DNA of 64,000 bases. It comes from Monarcha castaneiventris obscurior. Lineage: Eukaryota; Chordata; Aves; Passeriformes; Monarchidae. Below are positions 48,401-61,334 of the stretch, in pieces (the first letter of the stretch is position 1; each line of letters opens with the position of its first letter). A model generated the notes under the pieces. The model worked only from the letters and a program-made list of their open reading frames with translations, was not told where the DNA came from and made no database searches. Where the stretch lies: positions 13,144,001 through 13,208,000 of the forward strand of contig JAMPIT010000174.1 of the NCBI GenBank assembly GCA_026261815.1. Direction: 5' to 3'. A program made the position numbers and the translations under genes.

Positions 48401-50025
48401 AAAAAAAAAAAAGAAAATAATAAAAACTCAGGAAGGAAAAAATAAAAAGCATTTACTCTGTTATCTGTAGTATTTCATGGAGAACCTTAATATTGCAAAA
48501 AAAAGTGTTCCCTCTAGCCTTCAAATTAATCAACATGCTGTTTTAATACATCTCAGTGAATTAAAACACATCCATCCAACTCACTTTTTCCTGACCATTA
48601 ACTTCCAAGCCTTGAATTACCCCTGAACAGGCAAGCAGTTACTTTGAAGATTTAACTGGCCAGAGCACAAGCCACCATTATGTATCAGAGAAGTCCCTTT
48701 TCTCTGTCTAACTTGTTCACAATGGGACTGCTAAATAATGACTCCTTGGATGCACTGGATGAAAGGGAAGATTGATGTCCATGTGGGAGAGAAGTTTTTT
48801 ACAGTCTGGGATAGGGAGACACAGAGAGGCACATTCAGGCAACCCGTGGATGCATCTTGATGCTTTTTCTCTCCACTTGTAGTACAAGCAACCCCAAATA
48901 CTCATCTGATATGTTGGCTCTTGAACCTAGATCATACTAAATAATTGAAGTACCTAAGATACACTGTCTGGTCATGGTCAGCAGGGCCTGGCATTGTAAT
49001 GCCACTGACTGAATGGTCAACAGTGTGCTCCTAAGGTCTTAAAAACAGTTTCCAAGTAGATTCATCTCTATTTAATCAACAGGACTTATGTCAGTAGTAT
49101 TTTAGAGTGTTGCAATTTTTTTGCAATACATTTTAAAGCACCAAGTAATAGGTCCTCTAGTATGTCCCATTTTTGTCCATTCCCATTTATAAGATGGTTT
49201 CCATGCCAATGATTACAGTTAAATATTAATATAAGTAGTTTCAAAAACAAAAGCACATTTGGAATGATCCATGTTTATCTTTAGAGACTAAGAGCTGCAA
49301 AAACGAATGGATTGAGAGGGATTAAACACAAGGCTAATTGTTCATTAGGCAACCTAAGACCAATTAAGTGTGCTAATCCATTCAATATTTTTTCTAGCTA
49401 TTTCCATTATTATCCCTGCCAAAATTATTTTGCATGTATAAATTCACCTATACTTATTTATTAATTAAAAAAACTCACTTGAAGTGCAGGTCTTGCATCC
49501 TGAAGTCCCTTCTCAAGCAAAATGTCCATGATAGCAGTAGCAGAAGGACTTCAAGATGACTGAAACTCTCTGTACTGCTCTTTTCCTAAAATAAAATATA
49601 AATTCTTTCAATAAGATTAATGTGAATGCATTCTCCATCTGTATCGATTCCAGATACTCTCCATGTTTAATTAAGACATATTTTTCTGCAAAATTATGCA
49701 TAGTTCTATGCAATGTTCTATAAAAGTGGTCCAGACTGTACCTGGCCAGTAGAATTGATCTAAAATTTATTGCTGATTGCTGACTACTATTATGTATTGG
49801 TTTTGACATTATTTTGATGTGTAATTGACTATCTGTTTGCCAGATAAGTAGACAGAGAGTTATTGATAGCTAACTTGATTATCATGTCTTCCAAGTTTCA
49901 AAAAGTAATTTTTTTTTTTTTTTAGATCAGCTATACATTAATATTGTCAGATTCTGGCTCATAAAATGACCCTAGGAGGAAAACAGACTTACTGTAAAAT
50001 TATTCACATAGATGTTACTACGAAT
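45405..50025. other. Non-coding stretch with a homeodomain-motif cluster
   Basis: No gene recognised. Minus-strand frames at 46911-47111, 47361-47705 and 47840-48163 have no domain. A-run at 48396-48412; T-run at 49909-49923. 49190-49460 is rich in TAAT-type words (see 49305-49383). Confidence 0.5.
49305..49383. promoter_or_regulatory. Homeodomain-site cluster framed by a 9-bp inverted repeat
   Basis: GAATGGATT (49305-49313) and its exact reverse complement AATCCATTC (49375-49383) frame GGATTA, CTAATTG, CATTAG, CAATTAAG and CTAATCC. GGATTA and TAATCC are OTX/PITX-type cores; TAATTG and CAATTA are generic homeodomain cores. The density suggests an enhancer core, but conservation is unknown. 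Confidence 0.35.
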
Positions 50026-50029
50026 ATGG

Positions 50030-50618
50030 GAAATGAACCACAGGCCAGGTAGCAGTGCAACAGGAATGGATTTAAGGCTATGGAAGATCAGAATATGCAT
50101 AGCATGACTCAAAACCATGGTATCATATTGTTGTGGAAAAAGGAAATTTTCTACTAGGATTAATAAACAGGAATATTGTCTTCAGGATATGGAATGTAAA
50201 CATTAATCTCTACTCAACACTAGTAGGGCCACTTCCAGAGTATGGTACCCAGTTTTGAGAATTATGTTTTAAGAAAGAATATAAATCTCTTGGAGTGCAC
50301 AGAACATGAACACAGAACATCAACATGAGGAATTGTGTGTAAAAATAGATTTGTCCCAGGTAAGTAAAAGGCTTAAGTTGTCACACAGAAGACTAGACCT
50401 CATGAAAAGCTTTTAATTTTTTAATTGTAAGGAATGGGAAAGACAGAATAAACTGCTGGGAAATCGAGGAAGTTCCTGTCATCAAAGTGTCTAAAAACAA
50501 GTTAGCCAAGACATGAGTTAGATAAGACATAAGTAAAATTAATCTCAATCTGGGTAATAGCAAAGGAAGATCAAGATCAAGATATCTCAGGGTCCCTTCT
50601 AACCCTCTTCTCTCAGTG
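50030..50618 (+). mobile_element. Old CR1 LINE fragment, plus strand
   Basis: The blocks 'aaaaaggaaatt', 'taggattaataaacagg', 'attaatctctactcaacact', 'agggccacttccagagtatg' and 'gtacccagttttgag' follow the C-terminal CR1 ORF2 order. They continue with 'agatttgtcccagg', 'agactagacctcatgaa', 'aacaagttagccaagacat' and the 3' word 'ctcagggtcccttctaacc'. The reading frame is broken throughout, so it is non-coding. Confidence 0.82.
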
Positions 50619-50619
50619 A

Positions 50620-52385
50620 CCTGAACATAACTCAGGGTTCCAATGCCAGGGTCTGTGTTTTGTAAACCTCTCCTGGTGAGGTGCAGCAGAGGCAGTCAGG
50701 GCAGAGAGAGCACCATGCTTCTCCTGGGGAAGAGAGGGGAAAATGGACAAACTGCAGGAGCAAACAAGGTTGTCTTGCAAGAGAGAGGCAAGCTCTGCCA
50801 CGCGGGGGCAAATCTTGTACGTATACAGGGCAAGAGTGGATCACAAATGCCTGCTTAGTTCACATTCAGTCTCCTTATGAGTGACTTCAGTGTAGACAAA
50901 CACATCATGTAAAGATCATGAGCAGTCTCCCCTTACTGTAGGGGCTCTGCAGAAATCCCTATGTGTCTACAAAACCCAGCTTTAAATGAGTTCTAATATT
51001 AGGACAACAGATAAACAAGAAAGGAAGGAGCATCACAACTTGTGCTGTCAACTTTAAAGTCTACTCTGCATGTTCACAGGCTTTGATACCCTCATGTGTA
51101 GGCAGTGCACTATATAAGGTTATAAAGTTATGTATGTTTTTGGAATATTTGCATAAGGAAATGAATGCAGTAAATCTGTTGACGTCGTCAATGCAGAACT
51201 ACCGTAACTCTAAAGCTTTCTGCACTGCAGTGATGATTATGAAACTAGTAGGTAGTTTATGTTATTAACTCAAGGCGTCATCTTTAATAAATACTCATAA
51301 AACACATTGGCAAAAGCATAAACTGCAGGAACATGAGTAGGAAATTTGTGACATGCTCTCTATCACAGATAATATTTTAACACTGCTGTTCAGCAATTAT
51401 TTAATCAAAAGCATACTTAGGGAAAATCTGAAATAACAGAGAGATTTCAGTTTTTAGACTAAGAGTCCTACCTTCATGTTAATTACTGAAGCAGGGTTAT
51501 AGTATATTTTAATAAAAGTGTGAGATGGTATTGAAATTCAAATAAATCCTTTGAGGTTTTATGGCTCATACAAAATGCAAAGAAATTCAGAAAGAAAAAT
51601 TTTTCTAAATTAATAATTCTTTCTTAAAGAGTGATAATCAGATGTTGTCTTCTAAAAGGACATTAAGTTTTGTCATGAGTTTGTGAAAAAAATATTCATG
51701 TCATGGATAGGAAGAATATTTCATGTAAATTACACTTTTTCCTTTCTACTCTGAAGTTTTTCTTCCATTCAAAAGATACTGTATCTTTCATCATTCAAGG
51801 CCTCTCTGCACTGACCCTGGAGAATACTGAAATATTCCTTTTATCTGTCCTAAATCAGGTGAACAATAAAAAGATATTGATTTTTCATACAGCAAAAATA
51901 GTTCACAAATGTATAAAAATTCAATTCAAGATTCAGTGGGTCAAATACTAGATTGTGATAAATTAGCAACAAACTCGGTGGAGCTGGTCTATTCTACACC
52001 AAAGGGCAGTGCTGTTCAATTTGTCAGGAGTGCTGCACTTCCATCATTTAATAGCTTCAAGAGATAATAACATCTGCAGTTGGGGGTTTTCAAAGTCAGC
52101 TTCTTCCTTCCCTTACTCATACTCAAGCAGTAGAGAAGACTTTGCAGCAAAATCCTTGCACTGTAATAAAACATTTCTCTTGCCCCTCTCACTGAGAGTG
52201 GCTGCTGCACTCTGAGCTTGGCCATCACCAAGGAAGCTGCTGAGGAGTTGATGGCATGGGAACATGAGTCATGAGCATGTCCCAGTCCCCCAACTAGTGT
52301 AAATCAGTGTAACTGCACTGTCACAAGCTCCAAGGACAGAGACAGCTTGTAGATACAGGAAATATGGGGGTTGTGCAACATAAAT
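50620..52385. other. Non-coding stretch, no gene seen
   Basis: Mainly AT-rich. Paired opposite-strand frames at 50613-50884 reflect local composition only. Confidence 0.55.
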
Positions 52386-52389
52386 AAAG

Positions 52390-52630
52390 CCAGATGAGAC
52401 AATTCAATCTATCTCCTGCCCCAAAGCAAAGTCAGTATTATTGTGTCACTTCTGATAAAAGGTTACTTTTTTCCTGAAAACTCGTGATGGTAAAGACTCC
52501 ACAACTCTCCCAGATAGCATGTCCCTGTGCCTCAGTACCTTTATGATGAGAACATTTTCCCCTAGTGTCTAGCCTAAATATTTATTTTTATGGTTTAAGT
52601 TCATTTCTGCTTTAGCTAAAGACTGACACC
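52390..52630 (-). mobile_element. Degraded CR1 3' region, minus strand
   Basis: On the plus strand, 'caatctatctcctgcccc', 'gatggtaaagactccacaac', 'tctcccagatagcatgtccc', 'tgtgcctcagtacctt' and 'gtgtctagcctaaatat' follow the reverse complement of the CR1 region before its 3' end. Divergence is high and both ends are approximate. Confidence 0.75.
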
Positions 52631-52634
52631 AAAG

Positions 52635-55600
52635 TTCCCTTTTCATCCCAGTTAATTTCTCATCCCCTGAGCTTGATGCAGCTTTGCTTACAATCTGGTC
52701 TGGCCACAGCTGTGATGAGCCTGACACTGCTGGTAGGATTTGGGAAAGTGTGAGTCTCAGGCCAGTGTGTCTATGCCTTCTCTAGTGGTCTGAAACTGGC
52801 ACACTTCTCAGTCTGAGAGATCTTCCAGTCTGCTGAATTGGCCATCAAGCCATGAAACATTCATTGCCTCTGGAAAGATTCAAAGCAACGCTAGTGAAAA
52901 AACCAGAGTGCTAAGACTGGGTTTTTTCCTTTGCCACCTGTTACAGGAACATTCTGTTAGGGTTTTTAACATAAGAAATAGATACAAGGACATTTTAGAC
53001 TGTTTGTGTGATTAGTACAAAGGAAAGCACTATCTCATCAGTGGGATAATGCTTCCTTTCTGAGTTGTAGCACCTCTAATCTTCTGCTTTTTAGTGAAAT
53101 GAAAAATGTCAGCCTGTGCATTAAGTGTTTTTAAATGGCATCGAGGTTTTGTTGCATGATGGTTCCAACTAATGCTTAACATTATTATCTCTTACGCTCA
53201 TTAAAGGAAATATTTAGTTTCTACCAAAGTAAAGGACTTAGTGTTTGGTGAAGAAAATAGCATTGGTTTGAAAATAAAATAGAGTATAAGTAAAGGAAAG
53301 AGCTATTGCTGGTGAAAGGCTTTGATGAAAACAGTATTGAGAATGGCAGAAATGTCTTTTTCTCTGATAATTTCTTCTCTATTAATGGCCTATTCTGCTA
53401 TGATCAATAAAAATTCCTTCAAGGGTCACAGTGCTTCCCAAGTTGATTATTGCAACAAAAACAAAATGGTTCAAAGCCTTTCCTGAGTAAACAGTTACTG
53501 ATAACATTTTTTTCCTCCCTGTTCATTGCTCTTCACTACGCTTGGTCTTCTCTAGCAAAGCAACTGGAGACAGCAGCCTTGGCTAAACCTCAGCCTGGGG
53601 GGCATTTCCTCAGTGAGGAGGTTCACTGTGGCATTTTGCTGGCTCCTGCTCAACCTCACTTGGTGCCAGGGTCTATTCACTTCCCTTCTACTGAGATGGA
53701 GGGAAGGAGTTTGGCATTGTCTGGTGGTCAGAGATACGTGTAGACTCTATCAGCCATGATTTAGGCCCTGGAGCTCTTCCTCTGTTTGTTTAATCCTCCC
53801 ATTCCACTGCAGAACCCAGGAACACAGCTTAATGACGTCCTTCAGATGCTTCTAAGCCGCTTTCCTCCCTAAAATTTTCCAAGAGCCTTCAGACTATGGC
53901 CAGTTTGTCTAGCAAGCTCCTTTTTACCTCCTGCATCTTTAGGAGATGGTCCTCTTGAACTTCTAAGACCCTTGCTGACTTTTTAAGAGTGACAGCAGGC
54001 AAGAACACCTGAAATTACAAAACAGGGTTATTTTCTCAGCTCAGGCACATTCCTCTGGAGTAAAACTGCAATGCCTCGAAGGACCTTTGGGCCTGTAGAG
54101 AGTACAGTATGATCTGGACTGGTGCCTGGCACGTAGGCAGTGGTCTCCTCACTCTTGCCCACAAGCCTCCTGCTGTCTGCAGGCTGAGAACCTTGTGCCC
54201 CAAGCCCTTGGGGTCATGTGCTTCTCCAGCCCAGCTAAGTGTGTGGAGAGCAACTGCAAAGGCTCAGCTGGTTGCACAACTATGTTAATTGTTTTGCCTC
54301 TGGGTCTCCAGTATGGTTTCCTGAGAACTCCTTCCAGTTAACCAAATAGTTGCAGTTAACCAAATAGTTGCAGTTAACCAAATAGTTGCCGTTCATCTCA
54401 GACTTACACCACATAAAAACTTTTTCTAAGCAAACAAGTAATTCTTTCCACTTCAAGTCAAATGAAGGGATTTCTGTTGGAGCCTTTTGCTTGTGATTAA
54501 TACCAATAGTGAAAGTAATATTTAATTTGCTTCATCTCCCTCTAAAAGACCAAAAACTGTCTTGACTCCCACTCAGATGTCTGGAAGAACAAGCAGTCTC
54601 TCACCATTGCCCTTTATATGAGATAATCTTGCTTTCCCCAGTTCAGAAAAAGCTTGTGAACTTTAGGAAGCAGGGGGGAAAAGAAGTATTTGTAGTGACC
54701 TCTTGTACTTCTCACCACTTCTGTGACTACCAAGGAATTGGTGCTTCTTTTGGTCATTTCATTCCACAACCTCATTTTTTTTTTCATACAAATCAAGGAA
54801 AAGAAGCATTTGAGGGTGGGATTTACCTCAGCAGACATAACCTGAAGCCACAGCGTGGACATCTACATCTTTGGAAAGTCATTTTTCATGATAAAAAGAA
54901 AAATTACACTTTTAAGGAGTGATTCAACTGACCTCTTTTAGACATCTACTATAGGTAGAGAGAAATCATGTTCAAAAATTGTTTTGTTTTTTTCTACACA
55001 ATTACAATAAAAGGCTCTCATACCAGATAAATGGATCCAATAAAAGGATCTCTAACCAGATCACATGTATGACCATATAATCTGACTGTTTCATTAAAAG
55101 AATCTCACCTAAATGTCTAGGGTGGGACTCCAGCAGTTCAGGCTCAGTTTAATCTATGCTTCTCACATGATTTGAAATTTTAGTCATAATTTTATTCATA
55201 GCCTGCTCTGTGACTGAACTCAAACAAGGTGCTATGTCAGCGAGAGAGGAAAACATGGTGCTGCTGTTTTTTTCTCTGGTCCTTGCCAAGTTGTCCTCCC
55301 TCATTTATTTCCACAAGAATCCACTGTGTCTCTTACAAAAAGAAACACTTTTCTCTCTTCAACATATAGGAGGAAGGCAAAATGTGTCTGAGATCCTACA
55401 ATGCCATCATTATTATTTGGAGATAAGTTTATCTTGCAAAATGAATTTTCTCTCCCAGAATTCAGAGTTTGCCTTTCCACTGAGGCTTGACTTTTTAACT
55501 ACATGTGAAAGCAACAACTTACTTGTGCTGGTGGGGATGTCTTGCACTGTTACACCTATGCTTCCTTAAGTGTACACAGATGACCTCTGTCAGAGACTGA

Positions 55601-57115
55601 ACAATGACAGACATGGGCTACAGAAGCCTTTTTTTAACCCAGTCCAAAGCTTCCTATGTTCTCAGTGCCACACTCTTAGTCTTGAAGTGGGAATTAATAT
55701 AGGGAGGTCTTTTTGCTTGCATTATACAAGAGGCCAAGCTGGAAGGTCATTTATGGCCCCTATGCCTTTAAAGTCAGTAGATCTGTGAATTACCCATCCA
55801 TAATCTTCAGGGATGCCAAATTAAAGCTGTGTTAAAGTGAGAAAGAAATATATTAGAAAACCTGGCAAGCACTCAAGTCTAAGCTCACTGTTCGTCTTGA
55901 TCTTGTTGATTTGAAAGATTTGCATTTCAGACCTTTCAGAAAATACTAAGTTATTCTTTCAATCATCTTGTAGTGTCAACACACTGGTCCAATATTAAAG
56001 TATTCAAATATGCAAAGTCTTCTCAGTTTACATACTATGCATATGTGATAACTTTCATCTTGGTTATAATAAAGACTGAACCAACAATTTCCTAAGCCAA
56101 AAAATTTAACATTCTTAAGCTAAAACAGTTTCCTGTTCATAAAGCTGATTTGGGCTCAGAGCTTCTGTGGTTTGAGTGTGGAGGAGGTTGCACTGCACAA
56201 ATTAAAGCAAATACATTTCCTTCCAAGTGGTGCTGTCAGAAGGTGACTTCTGCTAGACTCCAGTTTCCATGTAGAGGCGTTTACAGTATCATAAATACCT
56301 GTTCTTCCTCCTCACGTCAAGAACCCCTGAGACCTCGGGTTCCACTAATTTCCTTTTGGAGCACAGATTCCTTGACAGGGTTCACCAGAGCTTAGTTTAG
56401 TTTAAATTTGGTGCCTGGTGGGTTGAGTTCTTTCTTTTCTTTCTTTAGCCTTTGCTGTCTTCTGTTAAAAGCTGTCATGAATTTGAAGGTCTCTGATTGC
56501 TAGACTTGGCCCTTTCTGCATAAAACAGAAGGAGTCTGAGTCCTGTAGCCCCCAGGAGTGGATTCCCATTATTTCCCTTGTGTACTCCTTTCTCCTCAAA
56601 GCTATCTTTTATTCCTCCTCCTCTGTTGCACTTTGGAGTGTCTCTCATTCTGAAGCCAGCTCAATTAGAGCTAGGGGAACTCTTTCCTGGGGCTGTCAAA
56701 GCTTCCTGGAGATTCCCACGTGCTGTAATCTTGCAAAGATTTCCCCACCTGTTTGATTTTCTACTTGTTCACCAAGTCAGCCAACTTTAAGCCCCAAAAG
56801 ACAGGAATACTGACAGGATCAGGACGAGGCCTTTATAACATCCATCTTCTGTTCAATGGATGTGATTTTGGTTAAAATGGTTCATTCTTTTACATATTCA
56901 AAGCGTCCTACTGATTAGTTCAGGATGGTCCTTCTGGCTTTGTGTGGCATAACCAAGTCATAGCAACAATTACAAGGACACTGCCCTGCTGAACCTCGAA
57001 CACACCATCTGTATTGCTCCAGTCTTACAGCCTGGGGTGTATTTAACGTCAGGGTTCAAGGATTTGGAAAAATTTGTTGCCTTTATGTTCTACCCTTGTA
57101 CCAAGGGTCTATAAT
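52635..57115. other. Non-coding stretch, no gene seen
   Basis: Contains the 18-bp triple repeat at 54335-54388. Open frames at 53450-53743, 55210-55569 and 56150-56395 have no recognisable domain. Confidence 0.55.
54335..54388. repeat. Three perfect 18-bp tandem units
   Basis: CAGTTAACCAAATAGTTG occurs three times without a mismatch. Each unit contains the palindrome GTTAAC. Perfect identity suggests a young, possibly length-variable locus. Confidence 0.96.
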
Positions 57116-57117
57116 TT

Positions 57118-57158
57118 CACACACACACACACACCCCCCCCCACACACACACACACCC
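57118..57158. repeat. Compound CA/C microsatellite
   Basis: Two CA arrays flank a C run. The minus-strand frame 57109-57297 includes Gly/Val/Cys-rich sequence from it and is an artefact. Confidence 0.95.
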
Positions 57159-57164
57159 CTTCAC

Positions 57165-60100
57165 ACCAGTATCTGTTAACAAGGAGAGAACTAATTACAA
57201 CACAGGCAGCCACTGCCCCTGTATTGTAATTGTTCGTAGCCCTGACCCTGCTACACTTAGTCCCCAGGGCTGACCTGCCAGGATGTTGCTGTTGCACTAG
57301 TGGTTTTGATGATTTGGATTGTCCTAATCTAGGTTTGAATTACAAAAATTTAAACTTAATATTAACATATTCCCACTCTGCCCAAGGATGTCCTTTGTTT
57401 TTGCTGTATTGTCTTTACAGATGAAAATGTATCTCTGGCATGAAATTGAAGGATCTTCACTGATTTTCACTGAATAACTTTTGAGTTACAGTACCATAAC
57501 TATCAGGGAAGCAGACCAGGTTATTCTTTTGTACTGTTTGAATTCACAAATCCACTAGTACTAACCCTCTTGTGATCATAGCTGTAGTTAAATAGGCTAG
57601 GGGGGCTGCTTTTAAAGATAAACCTTTGTTTACGTCTCACCAGGCTTCATATTTACTGCTTAAATCAGTCAAAAAGTACTAACAGAACCAGGAAACAACT
57701 CTCCTTATGACTCATATATTACTAGGTTCAAACTGTTCTTTAACTGTTCCAGCCCAGAGTTAAAATGTTTTTAAAATAAATCCCAACTCTACTGGATGAC
57801 TACAGGTACAGAACTCATGTCTAAAAATTATTCAGTTCCTAATGTCATATTGTGCTAAAAAAAAATTGTGAATTAGGCTAGACATTTCATAATACTGGAC
57901 ATCTGTCTTTGACAAATAAATATGTCATAGTCAAGCAAAACAGCCCTAGGAGAATATTAAAGATGCTACTATCTTTTTAAAAAAAGACTAGCATAATGAA
58001 TTGAAAGAGTTAAGGCCATTTTTTCCACAAATACAGATGAACAAGCAGCCAAAGATTATTAAGATGACAGCAAAGACTGTAATTTCATAAAGTTTTATCT
58101 GCAGTTTGTATCATACATCTGAGCTCTGTGATTTCAATGACCTTCTATGTGATTAACTAAAAAATGTGGATTTTGCCTTGTTGTTCCTATTGATCATGGG
58201 TTTTATCCAGTCATTTGACAGTCTATTTCCTGGATGATTTTTTGTGTGGTTTGGTTTGGTTCTGAGAGTTGAGAAATGCTGCAGGTATTAAGCAGGGTAG
58301 GACTTCGATCTCTGTTCCACCTGGTAATTCTCCATTGGATATTCAACACAAAGTTGTCACAGAAGAAAACTACATCTCAACATGCAGGAAGGGAGGAATA
58401 GAGACAACACTGAGGAGAAAGCATTTTCTCTTTCCATGAACTATTTTTACCTCAGAGACTGTTATTCCACTGAGCAAACTCAAGACAGGTAAAAGAAAGT
58501 GCACTTTGCAGGCTCATCTTGGATCAGCTGGAATCCTCAATATCTTTAATGCACTCATATTTTTACCACTTGGCTGGTGATGTTGTGTCTGGCAGATTGC
58601 TGTGGCAAATCCAGCAACATTTCTATAGACCAGCCATCCTGCTGTATAATAAAATACCCCCAGAATCTGCATTTTACTAAAATAGATGTCATGATTATCT
58701 AAGAACAGACTGCTGGGAACTTGCAGAGTTCAATGGTACATTTATAATGTCGCAATAAAAATAGCAGCCTGACTCCAGCACCTTCCTCACTTTCTCTGGA
58801 CAGTGACAGTGTCATTGTTGACATTGTCAATGACTATCACCATCTACCTTCTCTGCATTTCAGTCTGTCCTTATACAGGGCAAGGTGATATTCCATTAAT
58901 CAAGGTGTTGCCATTAAAAAAAATGCCTAGTTCAAAAACAACCCTTTTGTACCAGTGGTTTTCACTCCTCATTGCTAAAGCTTTCCTATTTCTCCCTGTG
59001 GATGCAGATTCTGCTGCAAATATATTATCACTGTGTTTCTCAGAAAAGTAGAAAAGCATGGATCATGGATATCAGGAAGTTAATCCTGGACCCACGAAGA
59101 ATCACAGACCATAGGCTGAAAACTGAAATTTTACTGTTATTGGGGAATAGCATTAAAAAAAAAAAAAAAATCCTTACCTTAGAAGCAATCTTTGAGCTAC
59201 CAGATCACACGCTGAAAAACAGCATTTCAGACAGATTTCTGGCTAATGCTTTGGAAGAACAGACAACTATATGGATTAAGTTTTTCTTCGCCTAAATGCT
59301 TTCCTGCAGTACTTTCTTCTGTATTATCCTATTGAAGTGGGATTTTGCACTCTTGTCTCCCTAGGAATGCACCTCCAGCGAAAGGATTTACCCAATGCCT
59401 CTTTTTCATTTCAGAAACCAACATCAGCACTATTTATGCTAAAGCATATTAGTAGAAACATACCTCACTACGATGACACACCCTACCTGTGTTCTTAATT
59501 CAGCAGGTTGCTCCCATCCTTTTCCCATCACCCTGGCAGCTACATCTCCACAATTCCTGTGTCCTGACACAGATCATAGTCTGGTTTGGGATTGCTGGCT
59601 GGGATGTCCTACACATTTGTCCAGATGATGCCCCAAAGACTGTGTCCAGCTCTCATTCTGTTTATTACTGGAAAAAAAATGGGAAGCAGACTTCCCTTTC
59701 CACATTAATGTGACTGCTTCTCACATCACTTCTTGACAACTTTTTTCAGCCTCTTAAAGCAGAATGATGAATTGCCATGAGAGGGTAAAGCTCCTCCAGT
59801 TTGTTTGCCTGACTGAAGATTTGTGGCAGGTCTCCTGAAGCCCCTCTGTGATACCAGCTCACACAGGTTGCTTCCCCTTAGCTCATGCAGGCACACAAAA
59901 TGTTCACAAAGATGATATGTAAGCCATTGAGCACCCTGATGAGTGTGTAGCTCAGCTTCCAACACCTCACATCTGGCAGAGAGTTTCCAGTGCAACTAGT
60001 GAAATCCATGAGTGTTATAAAGCAAAGAGAAATGGTCTTACCTCCCTTTCGGAATACCAGAAACTACAAATAGTTCTGCTAATCTTAGTCTGGCCATAGT

Positions 60101-61068
60101 GACCTGAGGCCATTTTTTAAAAATGGCTTTGAGAAGGAGGAAGCTCCCAAGTGTAGCTGTTGGAAGGGTTAGACATCCTGCCTACATAAGCCTAGATGAA
60201 TTAATCTTCTCCAGTTAAGGGAGAGCCAGTGTCCCTGCTTTTTAAGCATTTTTTTCTGGGTTGGGATGAATCTGTTTCCCTTGAGGTCTCTGCCTCTCTG
60301 CACTGATGAGGGAGGGAGCTCTGTTGATACATATGGCTAGGCTCCAGGCCTTTGAATGATTAAAATTAAATAGGATTAAGTTCACCCATTTTGCTTATTT
60401 TTTCACCTATTGTAACAACTGGGAATAATTTACCTAACCTTCTTTCTTCTCATGAGCAGTTTGGAGGTATTAATTTTTTATCACTTTAAAGTTTCAGATT
60501 TTTTTGCACAAACTACAGTGTATATTACCAGTGGAAATATTTTGATATAGTAGGGACTTCACCACATGCTTCAGTTGTTTTTATATCCGTTATTGCTGTA
60601 CCATTTTAATGCAATTTTCTGCAGACTCCCATGTTATTAACCTGCATTCATCATTTATATCCCTCTCCTGAGGCTTGTTGTAAGACTCTATAGAAGAAGA
60701 TAAACAAATTACAGATACAGGAATTAATTGTTGCCTCACTGGAGCACCCCTCCAAAGGAACTTTAGGAACATTGGTTGGAATGAAGCAGCCCATAGGCCA
60801 CACTGATGGGAATGGTAGGAAGAAGGCTGAACAAGACTGGACAAAACCAAATACAGGGAAACACACAGAGTAGGGCAGATATGAGAAAATGGAAGGCACT
60901 GAAAGTGAAAAAAATTACTGCAGACCTTCAAGGAATGAGGCTTTGGAAATCAGATGTTAAACACTCCTTCCAGCAAGGCTTGCTCCCCATTGTACATACA
61001 TCCTTTTCTACAAGCCATGTCACCTCTGATGAGCTCATTAGACAGCTCTGCCTCTTCTTTTTGTTTAG
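57165..61068. other. Non-coding stretch, no gene seen
   Basis: AT-rich, with a 16-A run at 59155-59170. Frames at 58803-59295 and 59726-59995 lack domains. From 60806 a plus-strand frame runs into the candidate exon at 61069. Confidence 0.5.
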
Positions 61069-61327
61069 TTCTCTGCCCACTGAGGTTCAGGCATCGAAAT
61101 CCCTGCTGCCTCATAAGGGAGAGGAGTCAGAGTGCTCGACCCTTCCTGGCAGATCCGGGGTGTCCCATGATCCCAGCCCCTCTCCAGCCCAGGACAACTG
61201 TCTAGGGCTCGGCAGCACAGCCCTGGAGGAGGGCAAGGGAAGCGTGGGGAAAAGGAAGAAGGACCACCATGCTGAGAAGGAAGACACTGTTAAAAGAACA
61301 GTAGAGAGAAGAAGAAGGGACATGAGG
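61069..61327 (+). other. Candidate coding exon encoding a disordered, basic-tailed segment
   Basis: A textbook acceptor (tract 'ctctgcctcttctttttg', then 'tttag', AG at 61067-61068) precedes 259 bases that stay open in one frame (86 codons after one leading base). They end at a donor, ATGAGG|GTGAGG (GT at 61328-61329), with a second donor GTGAGC at 61333. GC content rises sharply relative to the flanks. The encoded segment is hydrophilic: Ser/Pro-rich at first (...SHDPSPSPAQD...), then strongly charged (...KRKKDHHAEKEDTVKRTVERRRRD...), like a disordered nuclear-protein linker. The same frame runs upstream to an ATG at 60806 (176 codons), but the part before the acceptor is less exon-like. I recognise no family. 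A 176-codon frame can arise by chance in 64 kb. Confidence 0.3.
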
Positions 61328-61334
61328 GTGAGGT

